DNA of 64,000 nt from assembly GCA_963708865.1 (NCBI GenBank), contig CAVPUC010000001.1, positions 124,001 through 188,000 on the forward strand. Direction: 5' to 3'. Below the pieces are notes generated by a model, which saw only the letters and a list, made by a program, of their open reading frames with translations, searched no databases and had not been told where the DNA came from. Position 1 is the first letter of the stretch. Every line of letters begins with the position of its first letter. Shown piece by piece: positions 12,237 to 21,766 of the stretch. Source of the stretch: DAIDKA01 sp963708865. GTDB lineage: Bacteria; Pseudomonadota; Gammaproteobacteria; Steroidobacterales; Steroidobacteraceae. The translations under genes were made by a program, and so were the position numbers.

Positions 12237-13958
12237 ATGCTCACCTACCTGCACATCCTCGACTTCGCCATCATCGATGCGCTGGAACTTGAGGTACGCC
12301 CGGGACTCACGGTCCTCACCGGAGAAACCGGCGCCGGCAAGTCGATCCTGGTGGATGCCCTGCAGCTCATCGCGGGCGGTCGCGCCGGTGCCGAAGTGGT
12401 GCGCCATGGCGCACAGCGCGCCGAGGTGACCGCAACTTTCGAGCTCGCGCAGGCACCGCGCGAACTGAAAAGCTGGCTGGAAGATCAGGCCATCGAAGTC
12501 GAGCAGGAATTGTCCGTGCGGCGCGTGGTCGGCGTGGATGGGCGTTCCCGCGCCTACCTCAACGGACAGTCAGTGACGGTTCAGCAGCTGCGCGAGGCCG
12601 GCAACATCCTGCTGGACATCCACGGTCAGCATGAATTTCAGACCCTCACGCGCAGCACCGGGCAGCGCGACCTGCTCGATACCTATGGCCGTCACGAGGC
12701 CGTCGTCGGGGAGGTCGAGATCGCCCATCGGGTGTGGCTGAAGCTGCTGAATGCGGCGCTGGAGCTGGAAACCAAGGCCCGGGACCGCGATGCGCGGCTC
12801 GCGCTGCTGCGCTATCAGGCGCAGGAGCTCACGGCGTTGGGACTGACCCCGGGGGAGTTCGCGGGTCTGACCGAGGAGGCCACGCGCATGGCCAACCGCG
12901 GCCGGATCACCGAGTCGGTGCAGGGCGCGCTGGGTAGCCTGTACGAGGAGGATGCGGGCAGCGCCCATTCAGCCGTGTCGCGTGCACTGCAGCAGCTCAA
13001 GTCGGTCGCGGCGCTGGATCCGGGGATCGCCGCCGTCGTGCCGCTGGTGGACAGCGCCGCCATTCAGATCCGTGAGGCCGCGCGCGAGATGCAGCACTAT
13101 CTGGATTCCCAGGACTTTGATGCCGCCCGCCAGGACCAGGTGCAACGGCGCCTGGCCGCCATCGAGGAGCTGGCGCGCAAGAACCGGGTCGCGCCAGCGA
13201 TTCTGCATGAGCGCGCCGCGGAGCTGGCGACGGAACTGGCGCAGCTGGAGAGCGCCGAAAGCGACCTCGCCACGGTGCGCGCCGATCTCGCCGTGGCGCT
13301 GGAACGCTATCGCGAGCAGGCGCGGCTGCTGTCGGCGCGGCGCGCTACCGCGGGCCGGGCGCTCGCCAAGACCGTCACCGCCCACATGCAACTGCTGGGC
13401 ATGATCGGCGGGCGTTTTCAGATCGATGTCACGCCGCTTGAGTCCCCCGAGCCCCAGCCGCACGGTGTCGATCAGATTGAATTCCGGGTCACCGCCAATC
13501 CCGGACAGCCGCTGCGCGCCTTGTCCAAAGTCGCCTCGGGCGGGGAGCTCGCGCGCCTGTCATTGGCCGTGCAGGTCGCCTGCGCGGGTCGCGACTCGCG
13601 CTGCATGGTGTTTGATGAAGTGGACTCGGGAATCGGCGGCGCCATTGCCGAGATCGTCGGCCGGGAGCTGCGCACGCTGGCGCAGCGCGCCCAGGTGCTG
13701 TGCGTGACCCATCTGCCGCAAGTCGCCTCGCAGGGCAATCACCACCTGCGGGTCAACAAGCTCACCGATGGCAAAACCACCCGCACCTCATTGTCGGATC
13801 TGTCGGCGCCCGAACGGGTGGAGGAGCTGGCGCGGATGCTCGGCGGCGTCGACATCACCGCCAAGGCGCGCGAGCACGCCCAGGAGATGCTGCGGGAAGT
13901 GGAGACTAGGACTTCGGCCGATGCGCGCAGTTCTGACGGACACAATGGCCGTAAATGA
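12237..13958 (+). CDS. recN: DNA repair protein RecN
   Basis: A 573-residue SMC-like RecN acting in double-strand-break repair. Walker A at residues 28-36 (LTGETGAGKSIL). A central coiled coil is interrupted near the middle of the protein. The ABC signature VASGGELARLSLAVQ, Walker B CMVFDEVDSGIGG and the D-loop/H-loop region VLCVTHLPQVASQG follow. Its 3' end overlaps the convergent fur reading frame by about 50 bases. Family length is normally about 550-560, so the last residues may be an unconserved extension. Confidence 0.96.
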   Translation: MLTYLHILDFAIIDALELEVRPGLTVLTGETGAGKSILVDALQLIAGGRAGAEVVRHGAQRAEVTATFELAQAPRELKSWLEDQAIEVEQELSVRRVVGVDGRSRAYLNGQSVTVQQLREAGNILLDIHGQHEFQTLTRSTGQRDLLDTYGRHEAVVGEVEIAHRVWLKLLNAALELETKARDRDARLALLRYQAQELTALGLTPGEFAGLTEEATRMANRGRITESVQGALGSLYEEDAGSAHSAVSRALQQLKSVAALDPGIAAVVPLVDSAAIQIREAAREMQHYLDSQDFDAARQDQVQRRLAAIEELARKNRVAPAILHERAAELATELAQLESAESDLATVRADLAVALERYREQARLLSARRATAGRALAKTVTAHMQLLGMIGGRFQIDVTPLESPEPQPHGVDQIEFRVTANPGQPLRALSKVASGGELARLSLAVQVACAGRDSRCMVFDEVDSGIGGAIAEIVGRELRTLAQRAQVLCVTHLPQVASQGNHHLRVNKLTDGKTTRTSLSDLSAPERVEELARMLGGVDITAKAREHAQEMLREVETRTSADARSSDGHNGRK

Positions 13959-14335
13959 TCAGGGAATGGTCCCGGATCTCGAAGCCGAGCTTCTTGGCGA
14001 CCGAACCCTGCCGGTCCTCGATGCCCGCAGTCCATGAACTCTTCGACCCGGCCGCAGTCCAGACAGACAATATGATCGTGATGAGTGCCATGGTTGATTT
14101 CGAAAACCGCCATTCCGTCTTCGAAGTGGTGCCGGGTCACCAGGCCCGCCGCCTCGAACTGGGTGAGCACCCGGTACACCGTGGCGAGGCCGATGTCCTC
14201 GTTGGACTCCAGCAATGAGCGGTAGATGTCTTCAGCCGAAAGGTGCCGCGTCTGGCTGCTTTCCAGGATCTCCAGGATCTTCAGCCGGGGCAGCGTTACC
14301 TTCAGGCCGGCCTTGCGCAGGTCCTTCCCTTCCAT
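13906..14335 (-). CDS. fur: Ferric uptake regulator Fur, frameshifted in this sequence
   Basis: An iron-responsive repressor of about 142 residues. From ATG 14335 the frame gives the winged helix (DLRKAGLKVTLPRLKILEIL, then DIGLATVYRVLTQFEAAGLV) and the metal-binding HHDHIVCLDCGRVEEFMD. It then shifts near 14030. The second frame supplies GIEDRQGSVAKKLGFEIRD and the terminal YGHCVRQNC. Removing one base at about 14027-14031 rejoins them, so an extra base is the likely fault. It converges with and overlaps recN and diverges from bamE, the usual Fur/BamE (OmlA) arrangement. Confidence 0.9.
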
Positions 14336-14420
14336 GCCGTTATCTCCTGATGCCAGGCGGCTTCGGCCCGGGCGATGCGGTATCATCCGTGGATTATCCC
14401 GTATTCAAGTGACAAGTCAC

Positions 14421-14807
14421 GTGATCAGATTGCAGACGATTCCTGCCTGGCGCCGCCGCGCCGCCGCTCTCGCCGTGCTCGCCTTGGCATGCAGCGCCTC
14501 CGCCTGCGTGTACAAGGTGACCATCCAACAGGGTAATTTCCTGGAAAAACGCAACACCGACCAGCTGGCGACCGGCATGACCAAGGTTCAGGTGCGCTAC
14601 CTGCTGGGCACGCCGATGGTGCCGACGATTTTCGACACCGACCGATGGGATTACCTGTACTACATCAAGGTCGGCCGCACGGCCCCGTTCCAGCGGCAGC
14701 TGACCGTGTATTTCAAGGACGACAAGGTCGACAGAATCGACCGGCACGGCGAGGAGGCGGTAACGCCCAATGCGCCCGAGGGTCGGGTTTCGGCTCCGGC
14801 CCTATAG
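14421..14807 (+). CDS. bamE: Outer-membrane assembly lipoprotein BamE (OmlA)
   Basis: A 128-residue lipoprotein from a GTG at 14421. It is an accessory subunit of the BAM complex that folds outer-membrane proteins. A signal peptide with a lipobox-like CSASAC ending precedes YKVTIQQGNFLEKRN. The SmpA/OmlA core GMTKVQVRYLLGTPMV and WDYLYY follow. It is divergently placed from fur. Earlier ATGs in the same frame lie inside fur and would disrupt the signal peptide, so GTG is preferred. Confidence 0.93.
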   Translation: MIRLQTIPAWRRRAAALAVLALACSASACVYKVTIQQGNFLEKRNTDQLATGMTKVQVRYLLGTPMVPTIFDTDRWDYLYYIKVGRTAPFQRQLTVYFKDDKVDRIDRHGEEAVTPNAPEGRVSAPAL

Positions 14808-14821
14808 CCCGCCACGGCACC

Positions 14822-15115
14822 TTAACGCCCGCGGGCCCGCGCCCGGCGGCTGGCCCTGGGGTCATTGAGCAAGGCGCGGTAGATCTCCACCCGATCCCCA
14901 TCGCGCGGGATCTCATCGCGCCGACAAGGCTCCCCGAAAATGCCCAGCGAGTCTGAGTCCCAGGGCACCTGCCCCGCCTCACCGCGCGCCGCGGCCTGCA
15001 AGCGTGCCTGCTCGAGCACTTCGGCCACACTGGCGCCCGCCGCGAGTTCCACGGCCCACAGGAACTGCCGGGTCGGCAGCGCGAACGCCACCGTGCAGCA
15101 CTTGCGGCTACTCAT
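14822..15115 (-). CDS. rnfH: RnfH-family ubiquitin-like protein
   Basis: A 97-residue RnfH/YfjF family protein with a beta-grasp fold, starting at ATG 15115 (MSSRKCCTVAFALP). Family hallmarks seen are VELAAGASVAEVLEQA, LGIFGEP and GDRVEIYRALLNDP, then a basic tail. The cellular role is not well defined. It overlaps the end of ratA by eight bases, the classic ratA-rnfH pairing beside smpB. Confidence 0.92.
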   Translation of the reverse strand: MSSRKCCTVAFALPTRQFLWAVELAAGASVAEVLEQARLQAAARGEAGQVPWDSDSLGIFGEPCRRDEIPRDGDRVEIYRALLNDPRASRRARARGR

Positions 15116-15554
15116 TCGCCGCCAACGCCCGGGCGCGCGCCACGAAGGCGTCCACCAGCGAGATCGCGGTCTCTTCAAACAGGGGTTCGAACACCATGGC
15201 CGTCAGGCGGTTGGTGAAGGCGAAGCGCAGCACCAGATCCACGCGGCAGCCCGGCCGCCCGGGCACCTCAACTGGCGTGAAAGTCCAGTCCCCTTCGAGC
15301 GTCTTGAAAGGACCGCTCACCAGGTGCATGGCGATGTGGCGATTGGCGGTAAGCTCGTTGCGGGTGGTGAACCGGGCGGTGAGCGCGCCGCGCCGCACCG
15401 CGAGGCTCGCGATGATCTGCTGATCGGTCCGGGATTGAACCTGTGCGCTCGTGCACCACGGCAGAAACTGTGGATAGCTTTCGATGTCGTTGATCAACGC
15501 GAACATGCTCTGCGCGGGCTGCGCGACCAGTGCCGAGCGTCTGACCTCTTTCAT
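15108..15554 (-). CDS. ratA: RatA-like START/coenzyme Q-binding protein
   Basis: A 148-residue polyketide cyclase/START-like protein (E. coli RatA, yeast Coq10 relatives). Motifs are VAQPAQSMFALINDIESYPQ and the W-C-x-x-A segment FLPWCTSAQV, then LVLRFAFTNRLTAM and FEETAISLVDAF. It was reported as a ribosome-association toxin in E. coli; a ubiquinone-related role is the alternative. It is divergent from smpB with 21 bases between starts. Confidence 0.9.
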   Translation of the reverse strand: MKEVRRSALVAQPAQSMFALINDIESYPQFLPWCTSAQVQSRTDQQIIASLAVRRGALTARFTTRNELTANRHIAMHLVSGPFKTLEGDWTFTPVEVPGRPGCRVDLVLRFAFTNRLTAMVFEPLFEETAISLVDAFVARARALAANE

Positions 15555-15557
15555 GGC

Positions 15558-15563
15558 TAGAAT
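15558..15563 (+). promoter_or_regulatory. Possible -10 box for smpB
   Basis: TAGAAT sits 12 bases before the smpB ATG in the very short ratA-smpB divergent gap, implying a short 5' leader. The -35 region would fall inside ratA and is not obvious. Confidence 0.3.
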
Positions 15564-15575
15564 TGTGCCCTAACA

Positions 15576-16043
15576 ATGCCCCAGACCAAACCTGCACCCA
15601 AACTGATCGCGGAAAACCGCAAGGCGCGCTTCGATTACTTCATCGAGGAGCGCTACGAGGCCGGCCTGGTGCTGCAGGGCTGGGAGGTCAAATCCATGCG
15701 CGCCGGCAAGGCGCAGCTCACCGAGTCCTACGCGTACGTGAAGAACGGCGAGGCGTTCCTGTACGGCGCGCACATCGCCCCGCTGACCACGACCTCCACG
15801 CATTTCGTTGCCGAGCCCACCCGCACTCGCAAGCTGCTGCTGAATCTGGCGGAGCTGGAGCAACTCGCCAATGCCGTCGAGCGCGAGGGCTATACGCTCG
15901 TGCCGCTCGAGATGTACTGGAAAGCCGGGCGCGCCAAGATCAGCATTGGCGTCGCCAAGGGCAAGAAGCAGCACGACAAGCGTGCCTCCGAAAAGGATCG
16001 CGACTGGCAGCGGGACAAAGCCCGCATCATGCGCACCCGCTGA
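15576..16043 (+). CDS. smpB: SsrA-binding protein SmpB
   Basis: A 155-residue SmpB, the protein partner of tmRNA in ribosome rescue. The oligonucleotide-binding fold shows IAENRKARFDYFIEERYEAG, LQGWEVKSMRAGKAQL and SYAYVKNGEAFLYGAHI. The basic C-terminal tail KGKKQHDKRASEKDRDWQRD enters the mRNA channel. The tmRNA gene lies about 2.6 kb downstream on the same strand, so the trans-translation pair is close together. Confidence 0.97.
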   Translation: MPQTKPAPKLIAENRKARFDYFIEERYEAGLVLQGWEVKSMRAGKAQLTESYAYVKNGEAFLYGAHIAPLTTTSTHFVAEPTRTRKLLLNLAELEQLANAVEREGYTLVPLEMYWKAGRAKISIGVAKGKKQHDKRASEKDRDWQRDKARIMRTR

Positions 16044-16047
16044 ATGC

Positions 16048-16830
16048 TCAGGTGGTCGGGAATGCGTACGTCAGGTTGAAGGTCACCAGCGAATCGGTCT
16101 TCACCAGTCCCGCCGGCGGACTGCTGTTGTGCTTGACCTCATAGCCCACGGTGATGGCCAATGCCTTGCTCATGTTCACCTGCAGACCCAGGTCATTCTG
16201 CAGCAGGGTGTTGTCGGAGCCGGACTCCAGTGCCACCACATCGGTAAGCTTGGTGCTGGAGTTGAAGGCGTACATGCCCTTGACGTTCGCGGTGGCCACG
16301 GCGCCGGTTTCAACATTCTCAGGTATCCGCGAAACCACATCGCCCGCTGGGTCCTTGATGAGCTCTTCGGGGCGCAACCGCCGGTAACCGACGCCGACTT
16401 GCGCATCCAAGGTCGCATCGGCCAGTTTGATGATCGAATACCCCACGCCCACCGATACCGTTTCCTGGTACTCAAAGCCGCTGAACTTGTCATCGGCATC
16501 ATGCAAGGCGCCAAAAACGAACAGACGATTGGTGAAGTTGTAGTTGGATTGCCATTGGGCATCCAGACTCTCGGCGCTCACGATATCGTTGGATTTGCCG
16601 TACAGCCCGGCCAGCTGCAGCTCATGTTTCCAGGCGTCGACGTTGTAGACCACGTCGAATTTCGCATTGGCCGTTTGCGCGTCCGTATTGCCGTGCGAGG
16701 AGACATAGCCTACCTGGGCCTTGACCACCAGCGGGGGCGGCGGCGGCGCCGGCGCATCCTCGGCACGCACCAGCGATGGTACCGCGAGCGCGGCAATGGG
16801 AACGATAGCCTTCAGCATTTCTGAAACCAT
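16048..16830 (-). CDS. DUF481 outer-membrane protein (YdiY-like)
   Basis: A 260-residue secreted protein with a signal peptide (about residues 1-23) and a short proline run APAPPPPP. A DUF481 beta-barrel-like domain follows: VKAQVGYVSSHGNTDAQTAN at the start, alternating aromatic/polar strands, and the terminal LVTFNLTYAF with a C-terminal aromatic. The start at 16830 has a GGAG ribosome site five bases away. The substrate is unknown; the family is predicted as salt-induced outer-membrane proteins. It overlaps the tail of the trehalase frame by some 19 bases. Confidence 0.85.
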   Translation of the reverse strand: MVSEMLKAIVPIAALAVPSLVRAEDAPAPPPPPLVVKAQVGYVSSHGNTDAQTANAKFDVVYNVDAWKHELQLAGLYGKSNDIVSAESLDAQWQSNYNFTNRLFVFGALHDADDKFSGFEYQETVSVGVGYSIIKLADATLDAQVGVGYRRLRPEELIKDPAGDVVSRIPENVETGAVATANVKGMYAFNSSTKLTDVVALESGSDNTLLQNDLGLQVNMSKALAITVGYEVKHNSSPPAGLVKTDSLVTFNLTYAFPTT

Positions 16831-18496
16831 ATTTTCTCCGTTAGGGTTTTGGACACTGATCTGCGGTTGAATACGTGGCGAAGTCGCGGATAGAGCGCCA
16901 TGAGGCGGCGTGTCACTCCATTTGTCCAGCCGAATCCATCCTGCAGCGGATACTCACCACCGGCGCCGCCGCCAAGGTTCACGACATCATATTTCTCCAC
17001 CAGCCTGCCACTGTCTTGATACGCGCGTCGTGACATTGACCAGCCAGCGGCACGCGATGGTCGCGGCGAGCGCCACCGCGCCCGAATTGCGCAGTCCCCG
17101 CACCGCGATCCATTGCAACGGTGCCCAACCGTTCGGTGCATCCCATTGCTGACCGGTGGTCAGCGTGGAGGTCGCAAGGCCCCCGCGCGCGAGCAGCGAG
17201 GCGCGCACGACTGTGGCAACCTGCGCCGCCTGGGTGACACTCGCCAGCGACTCGAACAGCGGATACAGCGTCGCGGCGGATAACACCGAAGTGTGCTCGG
17301 CGTGGGTCCAGCGGTAATCGGCGTAGTAGCCGTGCGGCGCATCCCACAGATACTGATCGATGGCACGGTGTCGCGCGGCCCCGCGGCGCGTGAACTCCAG
17401 CGCGCAGGAGCGATCGCCGAGGCGTTCGCAGCCCGCGCGAATGGCTTCCTCCAGTCCAAACAACAGGCTGTTCAGATCCACCGGCACGATCTGTGTGGTC
17501 TCAATGGAGGCCAGCGACTGCGGATCGTGCAACCAGCGGGAACTGAAGTCCCAGCCGCTTTCCGCCGCGGCGCGGATGTCGCGATACAACTGGTTCGGCT
17601 CCCGGCCACTGATGCGCGCTAGCGCGACATCCTCACGCCAGGACTCATCGCGAGGCAGGTCGACATCGTCCCAATATCGGTTCAGCAGCGCACCGTCCGC
17701 CAGTCTGACCACGCGGCGATTGGCGCCGGGTTGCGCCAAGGATTCGCGCGCCCGCCATCCAATAGGCATATTCGCGCCGCAGCTGCGGCAGATAGCGCGC
17801 CCAGGCCGCGGCCGGATCCGTCGGCTGCAACATCGCGACCATCTCGAAAAAAAACGGCGGCTGCGAGCGGCCCAGGTAGTAAGTCCGTGTGCCGTTCGGA
17901 ACATGGCCGTAGGTATCGATCAGCCAGCCGAAATTGCTGACCATGTCCTGCAGCAGATCCTGGCGCCCGCTTTGCGCAACTCCCAGCAGGGTGAAGTATG
18001 AATCCCAGTAATACAGCTCCCGAAACCGGCCGCCCGGCACGACGTACGGCTTGGGGAGCGCGAGCGCCGAGGAATACGCGGGCATCGTGGTGCTCACGCG
18101 CTCGAGCTGGGTCCACAAGGCATCGATGTGCGCACCCAAGGGAACCAGCCCACCCGCAACGGCTGGCGCAGCGGACGCGGTGGCACTTGGCGCGAGCACG
18201 AAGTAGCGCTCGACAAACTGCCTCAGGGCCGCGGCCGATACCGGCTCCTGCAGATGATATTGCCGCAGAATGCCGGCCGGTGATTCGCGCGGCACCGCAT
18301 CGGCGAAGGTCTTGCTGTCCGAAAATATGCCGGAGGATTGCACGGCACTGAACAGCTCCTTGAACTCGATCTGCGGTGGCGGCGGGGTATCGACCGCGGC
18401 GCACGAGCCTGTGAACAGGCCCAAGGCTAGCAGGCACGCAGCCACATGGCGGCACGGTGCGGCGGGTGCGGAATCCACTGATACGGAGCCGTCCAT
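16812..18496 (-). pseudogene. treA: Periplasmic alpha,alpha-trehalase (GH37), two frameshifts
   Basis: A GH37 trehalase that would split trehalose to glucose, read across three frames. Part one (from 18496) has a lipoprotein-like signal (FTGSCAA) and trehalase signature 1, PGGRFRELYYWDSYF. After a shift near 17744-17752 part two carries LNRYWDD and signature 2, QWDAPNGWAPLQW. After a second shift near 17020 part three carries DSGRLVEKYDVVNLGGGAGG and EYPLQDGFGWTNGV. All catalytic segments are present in order, so two one-base errors (or a 2-base TA loss at the second) would explain it. True decay is also possible. Divergent from ssrA. Confidence 0.85.
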
Positions 18497-18597
18497 GGGC
18501 GGGGTTTCAGGCTACGACCTAGACTGGCGATAATGCCGGAGTTTCCGCGGTCGGAGCCTTCTGACAGCGCTCCGCGGCGGCGCTCAGCGGTTTGAGG

Positions 18598-18603
18598 TAC
18601 ACT
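18598..18603 (+). promoter_or_regulatory. Possible -10 box for ssrA
   Basis: TACACT ends 16 bases before the mature tmRNA 5' end, giving a short precursor leader. No clear -35 hexamer is visible at 17-base spacing. Confidence 0.35.
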
Positions 18604-18618
18604 TGAGCTGTTCCCGAA

Positions 18619-18972
18619 GGGGGCGACCGGTTTCGACGTGGGTTGCAAAACTTCAGGGGCGTACCGAGGTGCATGGGTCCTCGTTAAACTCTTTTGCAAA
18701 TTATAGTTGCCAACGACGACAACTTCGCTCTGGCCGCTTAACCCGGCCTAACCTCAGACCAGCTGGTGCCTGTGCCACTGACCCTGGGGACGCGCTCACA
18801 GGATCGCTCTGCATCGTGCTACGGGGTGCAGCGTTAAGAGACACCGTGGCTGGCCTAGCGTCTTCCCTGCTGCTCGGGTAGCGCGAAGCGAGAAAACAAA
18901 GAGACAGCTACGTACGTAGAACCGGAAGCGTAGTGCTTACGGACGGGGGTTCGATTCCCCCCGCCTCCACCA
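18619..18972 (+). ncRNA. ssrA: tmRNA (intact, intronless)
   Basis: A 354-nt one-piece tmRNA that rescues stalled ribosomes with SmpB. The 5' end GGGGGCG pairs with CGCCTCC of the 3' end, and the terminal CCA is encoded. The T arm GGGGGTTCGATTCCCCC is present. The tag frame begins at GCC 18709 and reads ANDDNFALAA, stop at 18739-18741, matching the gammaproteobacterial tag pattern. A near-identical partial copy carrying an intron-like insert lies about 3 kb downstream. Confidence 0.97.
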
Positions 18973-18974
18973 TT

Positions 18975-19004
18975 GAGGGTTCCCGGCAACCGCCGGGAAC
19001 CCTC
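18975..19004 (+). terminator. Hairpin after ssrA
   Basis: A perfect 13-bp stem, GAGGGTTCCCGGC with its complement, around an AACC loop, begins two bases after the tmRNA CCA. No T-run follows (GCCTTC). A slightly diverged copy follows the second ssrA 3' end at 22350. Confidence 0.7.
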
Positions 19005-19009
19005 GCCTT

Positions 19010-19347
19010 CAGTAACGCCAAAGCTCCAGCCACCGGCTCATGTTGGCGCCGCGTCTCCGACAGCTGCGCGCGCCCTTTCCCTACAGCACAGCCGGTACCG
19101 TCGTAATATCTTCACAGGGACTAATCCTGCGTATCGGCCTAAACATGTGGATCGTCGAGATAGCGCTGCTGCGTGCCCTTATGCTTGCTGCATCTTCGTG
19201 ATGCACGCCGCGTTCCTGCCGACGGCCACCAAAACCTTTCCAGCCATCAGGTTTCCCATCGTCGCGCTGATCTGGCGCCATACGGTCAATGACACCGAAC
19301 ACACCGAGTCGCAAATCGTACCGACCCTCCCGGTGACCGCGGCATGA
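19010..19347 (+). pseudogene. Decayed copy of the RND permease 5' region
   Basis: This stretch aligns by eye with 22380-22760, the leader and first codons of the intact RND gene, but with many substitutions and internal deletions. Shared landmarks are ATGTGGATCGTC at the gene start, TTTCCAGCCATCA (FPAI...PIVA.IWR) and GTCAATGAC..GAACACACCGAGTCGCA (VNDxEHTESQ). The first roughly 95 codons are compressed and end in a stop near 19345. It cannot encode a transporter. Confidence 0.75.
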
Positions 19348-19384
19348 TCTTCGCAGTCGTGCCTTTCAGCGCGTAAAAGGCCCT

Positions 19385-21311
19385 ATGAGCCCCTCACCAT
19401 TGTCCGAACCGCAAGTCGAACTCGACGCTGTGGTCAGAACATCACAACTATACCAACGCGTCAGTCGCCGCCCGGACTTTCAAGCTGAAAGCCAGGCGCT
19501 CCTTTCATTTGCGCAAGTTCTCGCGCACCCACCTCGGGATATCCTGCAGCGACTGGTAGAAAAGGCGGTCGAGCTTTGCAAAGGCGGCTCCGCGGGCATC
19601 AGTATCATTGAAGATCACCTCGGCGAGAAAGTGTTTCGCTGGCATGCCCTCACGGGCGACCTGGCGGCGCACCGTTGGGGGACCACACCGCGGGACTTCA
19701 GCCCTTGCGGTACCGTTATCGACAGCAACGCTGTGCAGCTGATGGTGCTTCCGGAGCGCCACTTTCTCTACTTTGCCAATGTGAAACCGCAAATCGTCGA
19801 GGCGTTGCTCGTTCCGTTTTCGGTGCGTGGGCAGCCCGTTGGAACAATCTGGGTCGTCACTCACGACGACCGACACAAATTTGATGCCGAAGACGAGCGC
19901 ATCATCAGGGAGCTCGGCAACTTCGCAACGGAGGCCTATCAGCTGGCATCGTCCGTGGAAATGAGCAAAATCGCCGATCGCCGCAAGGATGATTTCCTTG
20001 CCACCGTGGCGCACGAATTACGCAATCCTTTGTCCGCCATCAGCAACGCCATGTACGCCATCAAGGGCCTCGCACACGGCCTCAATGAACCGCAGCTTCA
20101 GGCGATGACTGAGTTGGGCGAACGGCAACTCACTTCGATGAAGCGGATGATCGACAACCTCCTGGATGTCGCGAAAATCCGTCTCGACAAGATCGAGCTT
20201 GACAGAGGCCCGGTTGAGATCGGCGACTTGATGCAACGGGCTATCGGGACCACGCGATTCGTAATTGAGCGCGCGCCGACACCAACTGACTGCATCGGTT
20301 GTTGAGGGCCCGATCTGGTTGCAGGCAGACGCCGCGCGTGTCACGCAGATCCTCGTTCATCTGCTGAGCAACGCAGCGAAGTACACGCCCGAGGGCGGCC
20401 ATATTTCAGTGGTGGCACAGCGACATGGTACTGAGTTATCGATCCGGATCCAGGATGATGGCATCGGAATCAGTCGGGAAATGTTGTCGCGTGTCTTCGA
20501 ACTGTTTGATCAGGGCGACATCAAAGGCGAACGCGCGAATGGCGGATTGGGGATAGGATTGTCGCTGGTTCGCACGCTCGCCGAAATGCACGGCGGGGCG
20601 GTGCACGCTTACAGCGGCGGGCTCGGCAAAGGCAGTGAATTCGTCGTTCGCCTGCCGATGTTCGCGGCCTCATTGTCGGCCGACGCCCCGGTTGCGCCGA
20701 CTGCACCGAACCCAAAGCGGACGATTCGTACATCACGGGCAGTGCCATCGGCAATGCGGGACGCCGCAACGCCCGACCCTGCACGATTCGTGCAACGCAT
20801 GCGTGCGGGCGATCAAGGCGCGCTCTCGGAGCTCTACCAGTCAACCGTCGGAAGCGTCTACGCCGTCGCCATGGCGATTCTCAAGAGCACGCAGGACGCC
20901 GAAGAGATCGTCTGTGACACGTATGCGCAAGCCTGGCGGCAGTCCGAACGGTTCGACGCTGATCGCAGCACGCCGGTCGGATGGTTGATAATGATGTGTC
21001 GAAGCCGCGCTCTGGACCGCCTCCGATACAACCGCAGCCACGGGGCCGCCAAGACGGTCGCGCTCGACTCCGCCAAAGATCTCGCGGAAGAGTCACTTCG
21101 CCCAGACGAGTTGCTCGCACTTTTCCATGATGGCTCGCGGGTACAGAATGCCCTCGCCGCGTTAAGCCCGCGGCGGCTAGAGTTGGTCGGCCTTGCCTTC
21201 TTCGAGGGGTTGTCATTCCCTGAAATGGCAGCCCGCACCGGCATGCCTCTGGGCACAGTGAAAAGCCACGTCCGGCGTTCGCTCGCCGAACTGCGTCGGA
21301 AATTGAAGTAA
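19385..21311 (+). CDS. GAF sensor histidine kinase fused to an ECF sigma factor (one frameshift)
   Basis: About 641 codons in two overlapping frames. The first holds a GAF domain (about 40-190, with DFSPCGTVID) and a HisKA dimerisation/phosphoacceptor helix, FLATVAHELRNPLS. Near 20271-20277 the frame shifts; removing one base joins RFVIERA to RHQLTASVVEGPIWLQAD. The second frame holds HATPase_c boxes (NAAKYTPEG, DDGIGIS, GLGIGLSL). Then, uninterrupted after a ~35-residue linker, come sigma-70 region 2 (QDAEEIVCDTYAQAWRQ, RSRALDRLRYN) and region 4 (GLSFPEMAARTGMPLGTVKS). No anti-sigma gene or response regulator is adjacent. Base composition looks less GC-rich than neighbours. Confidence 0.85.
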
Positions 21312-21766
21312 CACCCCCTCAATCAGGCTCACGGCGACACTGTCGGTATCGTGGACCTGCAGCAGCGTCACGACCCCACCACATTGCCAAAGTCGCGATT
21401 CACGCGCTGCAATCTCGGGCTGAGGAGGTGGATCACCATAAGTGCGATGAGATAGACCGATCCGACGATGATGAAGAGTATGCGGTACGAACCGGTCGCC
21501 TGAAGAATCTGGCCGACAAACTGGGTAAACAGCATGCCGCCGATGGCGCCCATCATGCCGCCAATCCCGATCACCGAGGCCACAGCCGACCGCGGTAGCA
21601 CATCTGAGGGAAGTATACAGATTGGCGGAGAAGGCCTGATGCGCGGCGGCGGCCAGGCCGATCAACAGGACCGCGACCCAAAGATCCCGGGCACCATCGA
21701 CCCGTAGAATCGGCAGCACCAGCAAGGCGCACACCAGCAGCGTCAGTTTTCGTGCCACATTCACAC
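21312..21766 (-). pseudogene. Decayed copy of the uxaA start / hexuronate MFS 3' end
   Basis: It resembles 34558-35021, the junction of uxaA and the MFS gene in the pectin operon. The minus strand gives VNVARKLTLLVCALLVLPIL and, in another frame, VASVIGIGGMMGAIGGMLF and YLIALMVIHLLSPRLQRV, matching the intact transporter with scattered changes. The uxaA part lacks its start and has a deletion. It is truncated at 21766, where sequence switches abruptly to ssrA. Confidence 0.8.
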
